From assembly GCA_003586115.2 (NCBI GenBank), contig QVOM02000021.1:8942248-9006247 (forward strand): a stretch of 64,000 nt of DNA, in the 5' to 3' direction. The notes beneath the pieces were generated by a model that saw nothing but the letters and a program-made list of their open reading frames with translations, did not search any database and had not been told where the DNA came from. Positions 43,405-55,300 of this stretch are shown in pieces. Source of the stretch: Salvator merianae (lineage: Eukaryota; Chordata; Lepidosauria; Squamata; Teiidae). Each line of letters opens with the position of its first letter. Positions within the stretch are counted from its first letter, which is position 1. The position numbers and the translations under genes were made by a program.

Positions 43405-43596
43405 TTTAATCTACTTCTATCCACCTTCAGACTGAGAGAATGCATCAGCAAAATCAATAGTTTTTTTTTCACATTATCTCATCCAAAAATGGATTTTCTG
43501 TGTCAGATAGTGTAGAAGGAAAACTGTCATTTTGCTGATGTCCTTTAACTCTGAAGATGGATCGAGGTTGGATTAAAATTTAGGTGTACCTGGGCC
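43405..43596. mobile_element. foldback MITE, second copy of the 26,262 family
   Basis: TTCAGACTGAGAGAATGCATC and CATTTTGCTGATGTCC are arms of the same near-palindrome as at 26,262. The right end TTTAGGTGTACCTGGGCCC is preserved and the left terminus is lost. Confidence 0.75.
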
Positions 43597-43986
43597 CCAC
43601 CCTCTAAAAATATTTTTAAAGGATTAAAGTCGTTTTAATTTAATTGCTTTTTGGGGGGGTACGTATAGGCATTCCGAAAGCTCCTCTGCTGCGAGGAAAT
43701 GTCTGTATAGGTAGGAGGAAAGTTGAACAATGAAGAGCTGACTGACCTGCCTGTGAACTTCGACAAGCCCTTAAGGGAGCCGGAGCTGTCAGGAGGAAGA
43801 ATGGCAGCTCGGCTTCCTTTAAAGTTTAAAATGATATTAGAGGACAGAAGGTGCTTTAGATAGAAGTTAGGAAGAAGGAAGAGAAGCTGAAGAGATAAAG
43901 TTCTGGCTTTGCTGTGAATGCTTCTGGGTCAGCAAGGCATCTTCTCTCCTACTGAAGTCTGCATGAATTGAGTAAGGCAGTGGTAT
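43597..43986. other. no recognisable feature
   Basis: Non-coding. No repeat ends other than the neighbours. Confidence 0.4.
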
Positions 43987-43994
43987 CTATTCAG

Positions 43995-44177
43995 CAGCGG
44001 TGGCCGGTGCCTTTAAGGGCGGGTGTTCGCGCGAGTGCCATGGCCGTTCGCAGGACCTCCGGGCCTCTGTACTGACACACCAGGTGACCTGCTGTGTCAG
44101 TACAGAGGCCCAGAGGTCCCGCGAACGGCCATGGCACTCGCGCGAACACCCGCCCTTAAAGGCACCGGCCACCGCTG
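43995..44177. mobile_element. hAT hairpin MITE, near-perfect inverted repeat
   Basis: The 183-bp element is one inverted repeat. CAGCGGTGGCCGGTGCCTTT pairs with its complement at the other end. The arms continue through GGGCGGGTGTTCGCGCGAG and GCCATGGCCGTTCGC with only a few mismatches, to a centre at CAGGTGACCTG. An exact 8-bp duplication CTATTCAG (43,987-43,994 and 44,178-44,185) flanks it, as expected for hAT. Two opposite-strand frames begin with the same peptide because of the palindrome. A diverged relative sits at 36,226. Confidence 0.93.
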
Positions 44178-44185
44178 CTATTCAG

Positions 44186-44935
44186 AGCCTCTTTGGAGGT
44201 AGATTTTCAAAATGGTGTTGTTTTATTAAAAAAGATACACCCCTTTGGATTACCAGTTTTGTTTCATTAACCTCTATCTGAGGTTAGATATGGAGAACAA
44301 GAAAGAAAAATACTCAAATCAATGATGATGGTGGCGGCAAACAGAGGAACTTTCCATCCTTAGTGATGAATTGGTAGGCAAAGGTTTATTGGAGGAGGGC
44401 AGAGTGTTGCCAAAAGGCGCTATCAGAGGGTGCAACTTGGAGGACAGGAAATTCCTATCCATAGAAAGTACTCTATTGTGCTTTCAACTACACACTCAGG
44501 CTGTGCTTCCACTTATTGAGAAAGACACCCACGGGCACATCTTTGGCCACTACATTCCCATTTGCAGTGGCAAGAGATATCCCATGATGCGTGTGCTGCC
44601 ACAGAGAAGGGCATGATCACTGTTGGAGGTGCCTTTGCATGTAGGATACAGGTTTCCTGCTCGTGGCAGCCTTGAAGGAACCTCTGCACTCCAAAAAGGA
44701 TACCTGGATGTGCTTATTGATACAGCAAAGGACGTATTTCTGCCAAGGCATTTACCTATAGGTGGTGTCCACCTTGATGTGGAGACACTGCCTTAGTATT
44801 CAGGCTGCTTCATTCTGCTAACAGAGTCACCCAAGGCACACCAAAGATACTGGTAGTAAAAGGTACAGGAAGGGAGATCACATGTAAAAAAGAAAAAAGG
44901 TAGATACAGAGATGAATGTGAGAAATAAAACAAAT
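44186..44935. other. no recognisable feature
   Basis: Non-coding. The short frames between 44.37 and 44.62 kb have no domain. Confidence 0.4.
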
Positions 44936-45243
44936 GTAGATTAAAGGGCCAAGTGGCTGAAAGAATTATCACCAGAGGTCTCATTACTACTTCCACGTAA
45001 GCTTCTATTTATGGATCAGACCCTGCTAAGCCAAAGTCAATGGGAAAAATTGAAACATAGAGGGTTTTACAGGATAAGAGACTTTTATCCCTCAAACATA
45101 CTACCATACTACAAACATACTACCAAAGGCAGAACTAGCTGAAATTTTAAAAGATATAAAGGGAATTGGCTGCAACTAGAAGATTTCCAGAGAATCATAT
45201 CAATTGCAGAAACAAAACGTGTACTACAAAATTCACTTACAAA

Positions 45244-45597
45244 AATGGAATCATAGAATCATAGAGTTGGAAAGGACCTCCAGGGTCATCGAGTCCAATC
45301 CATGCAGGATTCACTAAACTGTCCCAGACAGATGTCTGTCCAGCCTCTTCTTGAAGACCTCCAGCAAAGGAGAGCTCACCACCTCCTATGGCAACCTATT
45401 CCATTGACAGCTCACCCTTACTGTCAGAAAGTTTTTTTCTAATATCTACCCTGTATCTACTCCCTTGAAGTTTCATCCCATTGTTTCTAATCTTTCCTTC
45501 TTGTGCAAGTGAGAATAGGGCCAAACCCTCTTCACTGTAACAGCCCTTCAGATACTTGAAAACAGCTATCATATCTCCTCTCAGTCTTCTCTTCTCA
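45244..45597 (-). mobile_element. CR1 LINE 3' end, antisense, inside L1
   Basis: It starts at the CR1 3' terminus seen in reverse (ATCATAGAATCATAGAGTTGG), then the 3' UTR (CCAGGGTCATCGAGTCCAATCC) and the C-terminal coding part on the minus strand. KRRLRGDMIAVFKYLKGCYS and RNNGMKLQGSRYRVDIRK are legible there. It is the same subfamily as 3250-3882, shorter at the 5' side. Confidence 0.93.
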
Positions 45598-45878
45598 TTG
45601 GTAATAAAGATGCACAACAATGTAAAACATGCAGTATCCTTTTTTAATAAAAAATATATCAAAACAGAATGTTAGCCCCAAACTCAGGGTTAAAACAGAT
45701 CTGGGAGGAAGATACAGGGGAAGCAATGGATGAAGAGGAACAGGGAAAAGTTTGTAACAACAACAAAAATAAAATGGTCTGCTTCAGTGAGACTAAAGGA
45801 GATGCTTATGAAGGTTATATTTTGATTGTATTGAACTCTGGCACAAATATCACACTTCAACAGCACAATTCCCCATTG

Positions 45879-46006
45879 GACTAAATCCAGACATTGCTTA
45901 CTTATTGCACTATATTTGGATATTATGGAATAAAACATAGATATCCATGATTTATTCCAGAATATCCAAATATAGTGAAATAAAGAAGTGATGTCTGGAT
46001 GTAGCC
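45879..46006. mobile_element. foldback MITE, 128 bp, inside L1
   Basis: CCAGACATTGCTTACTTATT...CACTATATTTGGATATT is mirrored by AATATCCAAATATAGTG...AAGTGATGTCTGG, forming arms of about 55 bases around ATAGATATCCATG. The outer ends GACTAAATCCAGAC and GTCTGGATGTAGCC are flanked by TTG on both sides (45,876-45,878 and 46,007-46,009), a 3-bp duplication. Confidence 0.85.
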
Positions 46007-46446
46007 TTGGTGTTGGAGAGGGTGCAAAATGAAAGGTTTATATTATCATATATGGTGGGAGTGCCCTCTGATAATTAAAAAAAATACAAATAAAATGTAA
46101 CATGCAACACTAAATTAGGTTTACTTTTATCCTTTCATGTAGAAAATGCCAATATAAAAAACAAGCAATGTGTTAGATGTATGATCATAGCAGCATAATT
46201 AATAATATCAGGAAAGTGGAAATCTGCCAGGAAACTTACATGGCATAAGAGGCTCTGGGAAATTGCAGCTAAGAGAAAGGACATCAGAAATGAAATAAAA
46301 TAACATAGAAGAGACCTTTTTTTTTTTTTTTTAACATGGAAACTGCTACTACAAAATCTGGACACTTTCCCAAAGCAATCACTGCCTTCAAAGGAAATCT
46401 TGAACTTATGAAAAAAAAAAGAAACCGGAATTGACTAGGAAGTGAA

Positions 46447-46810
46447 GGGCCTTTTTGCACTTTTTGCACTAGTGAGCGTCAAGTGCCTCCACAAAATCGT
46501 GCTCCACAGCTATATTGGGAGCAACTGGACTGTTCCCGGTACAGTGCATTCGCACTTGCTTCCGGGTGTGAACGTAGAGCTGCATGGCGGGTGTGCCTTC
46601 ACCATCATGCAGCTGCGCCTGTGGCATTGTGCAGTGTTGCCGGATGCCATGGCAGCGGCCAGAAGCTTCCCGGCTGCTGTCATGGCACAGAATGGCAGCA
46701 GGACGCCAGCATTTGCACTGCAAATGATGGTTTCCTGCTGCCGTTCTGTTCTAAGACCTCACAGTGTGGATGGTTGCCACATTGTGAAGTGTATTCCATC
46801 TTGGAAAGTT
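46447..46810. mobile_element. Harbinger-like MITE (family H), right end truncated
   Basis: It begins GGGCCTTTTTGCACTTTTTG, with CACTAGTGAGCGTC behind it. The interior shares GAGCAACTGGACTGTTCCCGG and CTTGCTTCCGGGTG-type words with 17,135 (GAGCAGCTGGACTGCTCCCGG). The expected AACAGGCCC terminus is absent and the sequence departs at about 46,810. Confidence 0.75.
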
Positions 46811-48355
46811 CACTTCTAGGAAAATGATAAGCAGTAAGAGGAATATAAGGAGCCATCAAGGACATTTTAAAGGACATCATACTACTTAACTATATTTCTG
46901 GTTTTGTTTGTGTCTGTTTGTTTTCCAGAATTAAGTTGTATTGTATTTATGTTTTGTTATATTATGTTGGTATATATATGAAACAACTGCTAAAGCTGAA
47001 GGTCCTAAAATTCCAGATTCAACCTGATACCTATTATCATTCTTCTAATGAAACTCTTAAGTTCAGAGATACACGGACGTATTTGTCTGGTGGTCATGCC
47101 TGCATAAATTTTATTTTGACAATATATATCACACGTTATGAAGCACAGGTAAAGAATTCTCTTATACTATATTTACGATTGTCTGCTGGGTTGGTGAATT
47201 GTTTGGTCTGAGTAGTATTATTGCATGCCTGGCACCTACCACAAGGGTGGTGTCCAGCAGGTCTCTTGTTTAAATATTTTTGGAACAAAGGTAATGTATT
47301 TGGTGAACTTCTGGTGTGCACCAGAAGGTCACCAGTATTTTGAGGATGTTTGTGTGCAAAACAAGGTACAGTTGGGATCTATTGAAGTAGGTACCGATGA
47401 TCATTCCTTTAACCTACAGTGCTATTTTTACAGCAATAAAACAAATTACACATAAATATTGTTTTCTTGTATTGAACTAAACCATAACAAAATACTTATA
47501 TTAATAAGATCCAGATTCTTTTTTGGTTTGTACTATATATGAAACAACAACAACAATAATAAAAAGCACACCAAGATGGGACAAAGGAAAACAGAAAACA
47601 GGCTTCCACCATCTTGGAATTTTTCTCCTTTAATCTAGTCAATTTCCTTTCTCTGTACCCACTGTTTTGTAGGGGGGGGGGGACAAAGTCTGAGGAGGTT
47701 GCAAAAAATCTTTGACCCAGAATATTCGGCAAACAAGGGAAAGAACTATGAATTATGTGGCCTCATGCCTTGAACTGCCCAAACTCCTTCAGCAGGCTGG
47801 TTTCTACCCTTGTATTTTATATGCTCACTTGTGGTTGAAAAGTGGTTGGTCATGAATTTGTTCATTCAATTATTTAAATTTCCAGCCTCTTTGTCACCAG
47901 AAAGTCTAAAAGCTGGTATGAAAGAAAGGATTTTTGTCCGTCTGATAAAGGAGTTAAACAAACTTTGAAAGCCCAATAGTATACAACAAAATAACATTAT
48001 AAGACAAATTAAAAAATACTTAAAACATTGTGCTAAATGCTGAAAATAATAATAATATAAATCTGAAAATACAGGACAGTAAGAGAATGGACAGTTAGCT
48101 TTATAAACAAATGGAGCAGAGGAGTGCCTTTTTGTAAAACAAGGTGTACATTTCAGCTGTGGATTCAAATTATTGGAGTCTCTGGATTGTGATCATATAA
48201 TCCTCTCTCTCCATAGCCAGTAATAAGACCTGACTTAAGTTTCTAGTTCTCTGGGTTGCAAATTAAAAGTGTATTGCTGGTGTATTTGCATTTATAAGAC
48301 AGGTTATTTAACATATTTTTAAAAATCTGTTCTCATAGTAATAGCAGCAATCTGT
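46811..48355. other. no recognised gene
   Basis: AT-rich non-coding DNA. The frames near 46.92-47.45 kb are LINE-like in feel (SNETLKFRDTRTYLSGGHAC) but match nothing I can name with confidence. A run of nine Gs is at about 47,673. Confidence 0.3.
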
Positions 48356-48497
48356 GGGCTATTCTGCATTGGTGTAATTCCATTCTAGCAAGGATACTAG
48401 CATCCTTCTGGGGCCTCCCTTAGACCGCACCAGAATGCAGAAGGGAGACTCCTAGTACACTTGCTGGTTCAGTATACTGGCCATTGTAGAATTGTCC
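48356..48497. mobile_element. short MITE, GGGCTATTCTGCATTGG termini
   Basis: The ends GGGCTATTCTGCATTGG and CCATTGTAGAATTGTCC are inverted repeats. The inner part AGAAGGGAGACTCCTAGTAC matches, in reverse, the fragment at 4616. The inner CTAGCATCCTTCTGGGGCC faces CAGAAGGGAG. Confidence 0.75.
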
Positions 48498-49232
48498 TCA
48501 ATTCTATGGAACATTTAGCACAAATTCTGGAGGAAGGTATTGAAAGAAAGAAGTTTAATATTTTACTGAGGTTGCACCTGGTTGCACCTGGTTCAGTAAG
48601 TCATTGTACAGATCTTTTATTTTTATGCTTTCTGTGATCATATTGTATTTAAAGATGCTTCAACTGTATTCATGCAGGGAGAAAGTTTAGCATCTTGGAG
48701 GCATTCCTAAGGCTGCGTGTGCAGATAATTCAATCTGAAAGGCAGATTATCCCAATGGCATGCCCATTGCATCTTGTTGACTGTCAGCAAGTTATTAGGG
48801 TCTGAGTTGCAGAATGCTGTGGCGTGTGGTATGTGTGCTGTTAAAATAGATGGCATATCACGTGCCTCTTATTTTCCAGAGTGGTATGCCAGTAAGCTGT
48901 GCCATGTCACAGCTAGCCTGTGGCATGCCACCATTGGAAAGCAGGTGTGAGATATGCCATTCATATTAACTGCCTGAATTCCACATGCCATAACTCCCTT
49001 TTCTTTGGGGTTAATCGTTGCTTTTGGAGTTCTGCCTCCCCTTGAACTCATAAAGGTACACAAGGAGTTGACAGTGGAATTTGTTCACAAAATACAGCTC
49101 CACACAAGTAATTTACTATATTAAAATTTTTCAAGGCACTCTAGTCTGCTGTGAAAGTATATCTTACCAGTAATGATAAGCTGACAGTATCACTGCCAGA
49201 TCTAAAGCAGCTACATTTTATCTTTTCTCTAA
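48498..49232. other. no recognisable gene
   Basis: Non-coding. GGTTGCACCTGGTTGCACCTGG at about 48,568 is a small tandem repeat. TGGCATGCC-type words recur at 48,755, 48,890 and 48,920. Confidence 0.35.
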
Positions 49233-49646
49233 GGGCCTATTTGCACTTACCAGGTTAGTATGACATAATAATACCATACTTGGCTGGTAAGGATCCAGAG
49301 CACTGATGTCCATCTGTACTTTGAGTGCTGGATCAGCCCCCATACTGGGCCACCAGCACCTGAAGTGCAAACAGCCTGTCCAGGGCAGATCCGATCACCA
49401 AGCAGTGGCCACAGCAACATCCAGCTCACAGCCATATATTGGCATGGCACCTGGAAGAGGGTGCAAACACTGCTGACCAGAAACTCACTAGCTGTTTTCG
49501 GTCAAGCTGTGGACAATGTTTTAGTAGTTCACAGCTAGTAGTGTCCGGGAGCAACTATTGGCACTCCTGAATGCAGCAGTGGCATGCAGATGGGCTTGTC
49601 TAGTGAGTGTCTGATTGCTCATTAGCAGGTCAGTGTGAACAGGCTC
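49233..49646. mobile_element. Harbinger-like MITE (family H)
   Basis: The ends GGGCCTATTTGCACTT and CAGTGTGAACAGGCTC are inverted repeats. The inner CTAGTGAGTGTCTGATTGCTC and CACAGCTAGTAGTGTCCGGG match other family members. The flanks TAA and TCA could be a duplication with one change. Confidence 0.8.
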
Positions 49647-49696
49647 TCAGTCTCCTAACTATAATATAGGTTGGGTTATGGGCATTTACTAAGTAG

Positions 49697-51469
49697 GGGT
49701 GCCTTCAGATGTGGATAAAAAACCTGCAAGACTCCCAAGACTGTATTAGGACTGCCATACATATCTGTGGCAGTCCCAAAATAGTCCTGGGATACTGAGG
49801 TGACATCCTGGAAAATCAATATTATGAGAAATCTAGCAATGAATCTGGATATATCATAATATCGATACCAACATGGCCACTTATTTTGTCTGCAAGCTGC
49901 TCACAGGATCTCTGCTGTTGAAAAATACCAGGATGTTAGAAAGCCTGAGGGGCAGAAAACAAGGAAAGTGGGTGGGTGGGTGGGTGGGTGCTTGCTTGCT
50001 TGCTTGCTTGCATCCAAGCATTTTGCAAGAGCATTGATTCTGTGAGCACTAAGGGTGTGCACAAAAGGATTTTTCAGTGTTCGTTTCGCAAAGCATCGAA
50101 GCACTGTTGTTTCATTTTCGCATGAAAATGCTACTCGCGAAAATGTCGACTTTCGTTTTTGCTGCGAAAATTTTCGCAAAAAACCCGGGGGGGCACATTC
50201 CTTGCAAAATGAATGAAATAAGTATCGAAAAACATACACTTCTTTCTATAGGGAAATGCCGCATATCCCCCTGCCCTGTCCCTTCTATATTTGACCGTCC
50301 ACATTGCTAGTTTAAGGAGTTGCTTTGTTATAAGATAAAAATTGCACGGAGCTTACTTTTAGCCGGTGGCTGATTTGTAGCAGGATCCAAAGCAACGAAG
50401 GCACTTTGGGGTTCCTCGCTGTGGATCGCGAGGTTGTGTGGAAATGCTATAATTTCGCTAATACACCAGGGAGGCGAAAGCAAGCAAAAGCAAGCAAAGA
50501 TTTTTTTCGCTTTGATTTTTCGTCATTTTCGATGCCTTTTCAACGCTCATGTCTGTGCGCGCATGCGCGCTAACTTATGTCACTTTAACTTATTGGCGCA
50601 ACTCGTCGCTGGCTGCCGTGCCGATTGTTTGGGGCGCAGAAATTATTTACCTATTGGCTTTTATGGGTGGGTCCATAGCACCTTATAAAAGCAGCTGCCA
50701 GTGAGCCGTTTTATTTCCGTGTTGATCGGAGCTGACTCTCAGCTGAGTGACCTGCGACTGAATTTTTTTTTTCCACAAGCGCCTCGCCTACTCATTGTAC
50801 GAGGCAGGCGGGCTCAGTCAGCGACGTGCGAAGCAATTGCCTTCAGCTAAGCGCGTAATTTAGAAGACTGGAGGCAGTCGCAGGATGAAATAACTCCCTA
50901 CTTCAGAGCAGCAGCGAAATGACGCCTCGTCTTGCCCTCCATTTCAAAAAGCAGAACTATATACCACCAACAAACAAGTTTTATTAACTCCTAGCCATCT
51001 GAGTTTCTCATCCTCATGCGGTGCGATCGATGCGAGGCAGGCGAAGAGTTAAAAAAAACGTCTTTCCCACTGTGATGCATTATAATTTCCAAGTTCCAAC
51101 CTCTAGAGGCAGTGTCTTGAGGCTGCGAAGCAACCGTGCTTCGACGCATCGAAGTTTTCACGGCGAGAAAAGATGAAAGCGTCCGTTCACGGCGAATGGC
51201 GAAGGTCCCGAAAATTAGCAAAAATGGAGGGGACTTTCGCCATTCGCTTTCGCAATGTAGATTGCACTTCGCATTCGATGCGAAAGTCGCGAAGCATCGA
51301 AATTCGTACGAAATTCGAATGCAACGAATCTTCGTGCACACCCCTAGTGAGCACCTGGCAAATAGGGTAAGAGCTCGGAATTGTTTCCTGCTGTCTGGTG
51401 GGACAGTGAGAGGTGATTGCAGGATATAAACAAGATCCTGCAATTTCCTCTCGCTGTCTGTGGGCACCC
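49697..51469. mobile_element. foldback MITE (family F), split by hAT element
   Basis: The ends GGGTGCCTTCAGATG and GTCTGTGGGCACCC are imperfect inverted repeats. The modules CCTGCAAGACTCCCAAGAC, AATATTATGAGAAATCTAGC and GATTGCAGGATATAAACAAG with GATCCTGCAATTTCC are those of 12,809. A GGGT/GCTT microsatellite (49,968-50,012) lies within. The 50,050-51,346 insertion separates the two halves. Confidence 0.75.
50050..51346. mobile_element. 1.3-kb hAT-like non-autonomous element
   Basis: The ends TAAGGGTGTGCAC and GTGCACACCCCTA are inverted repeats. They are followed inward by related TTCGTTTCGCAAAGCATCGA and TCGCGAAGCATCGAAATTCG. The exact 8-bp duplication GTGAGCAC flanks it (50,042-50,049 and 51,347-51,354). 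The interior is CpG-rich (CGAAAATGTCGAC, GCGCGCATGCGCGC) and holds a TATA-like CTTATAAAAGCAGC at about 50,682. No transposase frame was found. The largest frame, 168 codons on the minus strand, lacks hAT motifs. Confidence 0.9.
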
Positions 51470-51923
51470 TCAGACTAACATATCCATGAATTTCCAAGGC
51501 ATAGATATTTCACAAAGCGCATTTGTTTAAGTTAAGCTTTGATAACTATTGACAACTTGCCTTGGGTAGCATGCAGATCTCTGGCCAAAGGGCCCCTGTC
51601 TGAGGGCAGGCATCTTTAGTCCCACTTCAGGGGCAAGAGGAATGCCATTTACATGGACATTACCTCCAGACCTCTGAAGTTCTTCTGCAGATTTGAAATT
51701 TCAGAATGCTGTGCGTTAGCACTAGACCAGAGGTGGCCCCAAAGCTCGCCATTTTCAGTCCAGTGGAAATTCCCTGGTAAATTATCCCACCACTGCCTTC
51801 TTTCTGCAAAGAAGGTAGAGGGGACAAATGAGGGTGAAATCTGCCCTGATGGTGCTTTTTGCATTCTGTGCAAAGGGTGCCTCCTGTTGAAGAGAGTATA
51901 AAATTGGCTGCAATGGAATTTAA
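51470..51923. other. no recognisable gene
   Basis: Non-coding. Several overlapping frames on both strands at 51.65-51.97 kb show no domain. Confidence 0.35.
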
Positions 51924-52299
51924 GGGCCTTTTCACACTTGCCATCTTGGAATGTTCAGAACTGAACATTTCAAGATGGAACAGACTTCACAGCACAGCGA
52001 CCGTCTGCACTGCAAGATCTTGGAACAGAAAAATCCAGCCACTGCCATGGTGACCGGGAACGCCAAGCGACTGTGCCACACTGTTCTGTGTTTGCACCCA
52101 GAAGCAGGTGCGAATGTAGTATACCAGGAGCAGTCCAGCTGCTCCTGGTACAGCTGTGGAGCATGATTTTCTGCTCCACAGCTAGTAGTGTCAGGAGCAG
52201 CTGTAGTCTGCTCCCAATCATCAGGACCTCCGCCTAATGTGGAAGCACTTGACAGGTAAGTGTCCCTGTTGTTCACTAGTGTCAAATGTGAAAAGGCCC
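51924..52299. mobile_element. Harbinger-like MITE (family H), full length
   Basis: The ends GGGCCTTTTCACACTTG and CAAATGTGAAAAGGCCC are inverted repeats, with a perfect TAA duplication at 51,921-51,923 and 52,300-52,302. The inner AGCAGTCCAGCTGCTCC and ACAGCTAGTAGTGTCAGGAG link it to the other copies. An AGGTAAG donor-like word is at 52,254. Confidence 0.9.
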
Positions 52300-52302
52300 T
52301 AA

Positions 52303-55300
52303 GGTTGTAGTAAATTAGGTACACACTGCTTGAGGAGACAGAAAAATACAAAGTATTTATTCAAAAACATGAAAGCAAAAACAGAGCAATACCATAACAC
52401 TTATACAAACTGTTGCATAGGACCAAAGAGATTGCATTTATCCAGAGAAAAGCAAAAAGGTACAAATCTCCTATAGAGGAAAAGGCTCTCTACAAAAAAC
52501 AAGCAAACAGCATGTATGCTGCTGACTCATACCATGAGGCCTCCTTTCTAATTTGCTTCACTCAGAATAGGGGGAGGAATTAGTTAACAAAACAAAAGAG
52601 TCTACAAGTGACTCTATGGTTATAGCAAGTGTTTTGTCCAGACTTGCACTGACCTGTCCAGACCCTGACTCAGTTGTTGCTCCCATGGAACCAAATCATG
52701 CTCGGGTTGTATCCAACACCTTTAAGGGCAGATTTTGCACCTCAGAAGCTGCCTGCAGGTCTAACGGGAGCAGGAATGTTTGCCCACTGGCTTCTAGGGC
52801 ATCTAGGAGTGCCCATTTTCACTGGAGTAGATGAAGCCTATGTTTAGTGGGTAGATTTTAAGCTGATTTTACTCTGCTGATTCAGCTGACAGTCAAATAT
52901 CTTGCACATTTACGGCTAAGTTCCACTGAGTTCAGAGAATTCGTAGTGTTATCCCAAGTGAGTTTACATCGCAGATAATCTGTGGAAATCAGCATGGCTC
53001 ACTCCCAAACAAGTAAATGTAGGATCAGCTACTTATTCTTGTAGCTTAATTAGCCATAACTTCTCTTAAACTCTAGCCAGTAGCTGCTGGTCCCTGGGTG
53101 CACAGAGGAATGGCTGAGAAGTAATTAACACTCGCCTTTGGGATCCCTCAAGTGTGGTAAATCAGTTTTTGATCTGATCAAAGAGCAATTTGCTCTGCTT
53201 TGTGATTGTCAAAGGCAAGATCCTTCTGCATCCCAGCACCAGCTATCAGTACTCCTGACATATTCCAAAATTATCAGTATTGTTCTCTATCAATATTGTT
53301 CAGCTGTGGCCTTCCAGCCAGCTAGCCTAGACAGCTGTGCACCCCTGCACAATTTCTCAAAGACAGAAGCATAGCAGCCAAAATACAGAAAGACCGTTTT
53401 CTTGCTGCCTGTCTGTAAGCCATTCTCAGTCTATATCTAAGCACACCTGTATTTCATCAGAAATGTAAACCTTTGTGCCTGAAAGAAGGTGGAGGCTCCA
53501 TTACTGTAATAGTTTTAACGGTCCAAATGGTGCCAGGTCAAACGATTTAACTGTGTGTTTAATTAATCATTTGTATGCATGCAGCTCAAAGGCGCTCAGC
53601 ATTGCCATTTTATAGGGATTAACTAAGTGGGCAGTAAATCACCTTTGCTGCCTGTAAATGTTTTTATAGAAGAACTTGTTCTTTTTTATTTCCCCCCCTA
53701 ACTGTTACTGTTGTATTGTGTGTGCTGGCAGAGGTCACAATGAGGACAGTTCTAACACTTTTTTTTCTAGGAAGAGAGAATTGGAAAAAAAGAAAGAAAG
53801 AAAGAAAGACTTGAACTAGCAATGTAATTACTAGGTATGGTAGCAAAAAGGATGCAGAATGATTTATGCAGCCCAGTTGATCAGGTGCCATTGATTGGAC
53901 ACTGGTTCAATGGATTGAAATCTAAATCCAGACCCTTGGTGGACGGTAGAAGTTTGAATTGGTTTGCAAGGCAATGATAAAGGTTTCTCCTGTACCAGCT
54001 GTTATCAACCCAAACAAAAGCTGCATTTATACTTCAACTTTTCTGCTCCAGTTGCAATCTTCAAAACAAAAAGATGGAGCCTCTATCTTTTCTTCTCAAA
54101 GATCCAGACCTTTGATCATCAGATTATTGAAAGTTTCAGTCTGGACTGGTAAGGTAGTCCACTCTCAACCAAAGGTATGGCCATGGAAACAGACTATTAG
54201 TGGTGGTACTGCTGTAGGCAGAGCAGGTGTTACTGTTTTCCCTCTTGGCCATACCCAGATCTGAGAGCAGAGAGGGGGGTGGCTTCCCATGCTTCTCCCT
54301 CCCCCTTGCTTTGGGAACATCTGGTTGACCTTTTGCTGGTGCTTTTACCACCTGTCCATGCCTGCTTCCTTCTGACCTTTTAAAAATCAATTTCTGCACA
54401 AAACTACAGCTTTTGAGCTCCTGTGCAAAATATGCCCTACTTCCTAGCTCTACTGACGCGCTGTGGTGCTGAGGAAGAACCTGCCAAGAAAAGAAGGCTC
54501 AGGGTTTTTTTTTTAAGAAAAATAAATAAAAAGCACTTTCTCTGCAGCTGCTAGTCTCCCCTTTCAATTTTTTATATATAAAGTACATATATTTCTGTTT
54601 TCTCCTGTTCATACATATCTCCACATCTCGGCATGTTCTTAGTTTTTGGACCCCTCCCTCCCCATGAGCTGGCTGCTTTCCAAAGGAAGCAAGAGAGGAT
54701 GAAAGTTTTGCTATATTGGCTTTAACTAGATTGTCAACTACAGCAATGAGATTTAGGGTGAGAACTCTCATCATTTGGGAAAGGGGAGGTAGTGTCTGTT
54801 TTTGTGCGTGTATGTGTGTCAAGGGGTACAGGTAGGCACACACTTTCCTTGACTGCATTTCAGTAAAATAGGATCCACCTCCCCCATCAGACTAAACTCC
54901 ACCTCCCCCATCAGACTAAACTCTTGCTTTATATAACCTAACTCTGACAAAAAGTTTGCTTCCTTCCTTCCTGCTACCAACAGAGCTCTACCCCCCTGCT
55001 GGAAGGAGTTCAAAGTTGGGAACATACAGAGATGTGCAGATGCATGTTAATAGAAAAAAGAAATAGATGTGCTCTCTCTCTCCCTCTCTCCCTCTCTCTA
55101 TATATATATAGTATGAAAGGGGGTGCTTGTGGAATCTGAGGGAGGAATGTATTGTTTATGTGACTGGGGGAATGACCTACACAGAAGGAGGAGGAGCTGA
55201 AAAGAAGCCCCTGCTCTGCATGCTGAGTATAAGGACAGTGTTTAGTGCAGATGGGAAGCTCAGCACTCAGTGTGTACTTTAGTGAACTAGAAATTTGGGT

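Larger units (their letters stand above)
44936..46310 (+). mobile_element. L1-type LINE ORF2 C-terminal remnant, twice interrupted
   Basis: The pieces in order are LLSQSQWEKLKHRGFYRIRD (about 45,025), KAELAEILKDIKGIG (about 45,127), then after the CR1 insert QIWEEDTGEAMDEEEQGKVC (about 45,690), SPL at the MITE junction, and CWRGCKMKGLYYHIWWECPL (about 46,011). KWKSARKLTWHKRLWEIAAK (about 46,217) follows. These are typical of the C-terminal region of L1 ORF2, including the cysteine-containing CW..C...G..YH..W.C block. Stops and frameshifts make it dead. Joining across the two insertions keeps the L1 order, so both came later. Confidence 0.85.

Noticed and set aside
43987..44281. Paralogous small genes sharing an N-terminus on opposite strands
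   Set aside because: The identical start is produced by the two arms of the hAT hairpin.
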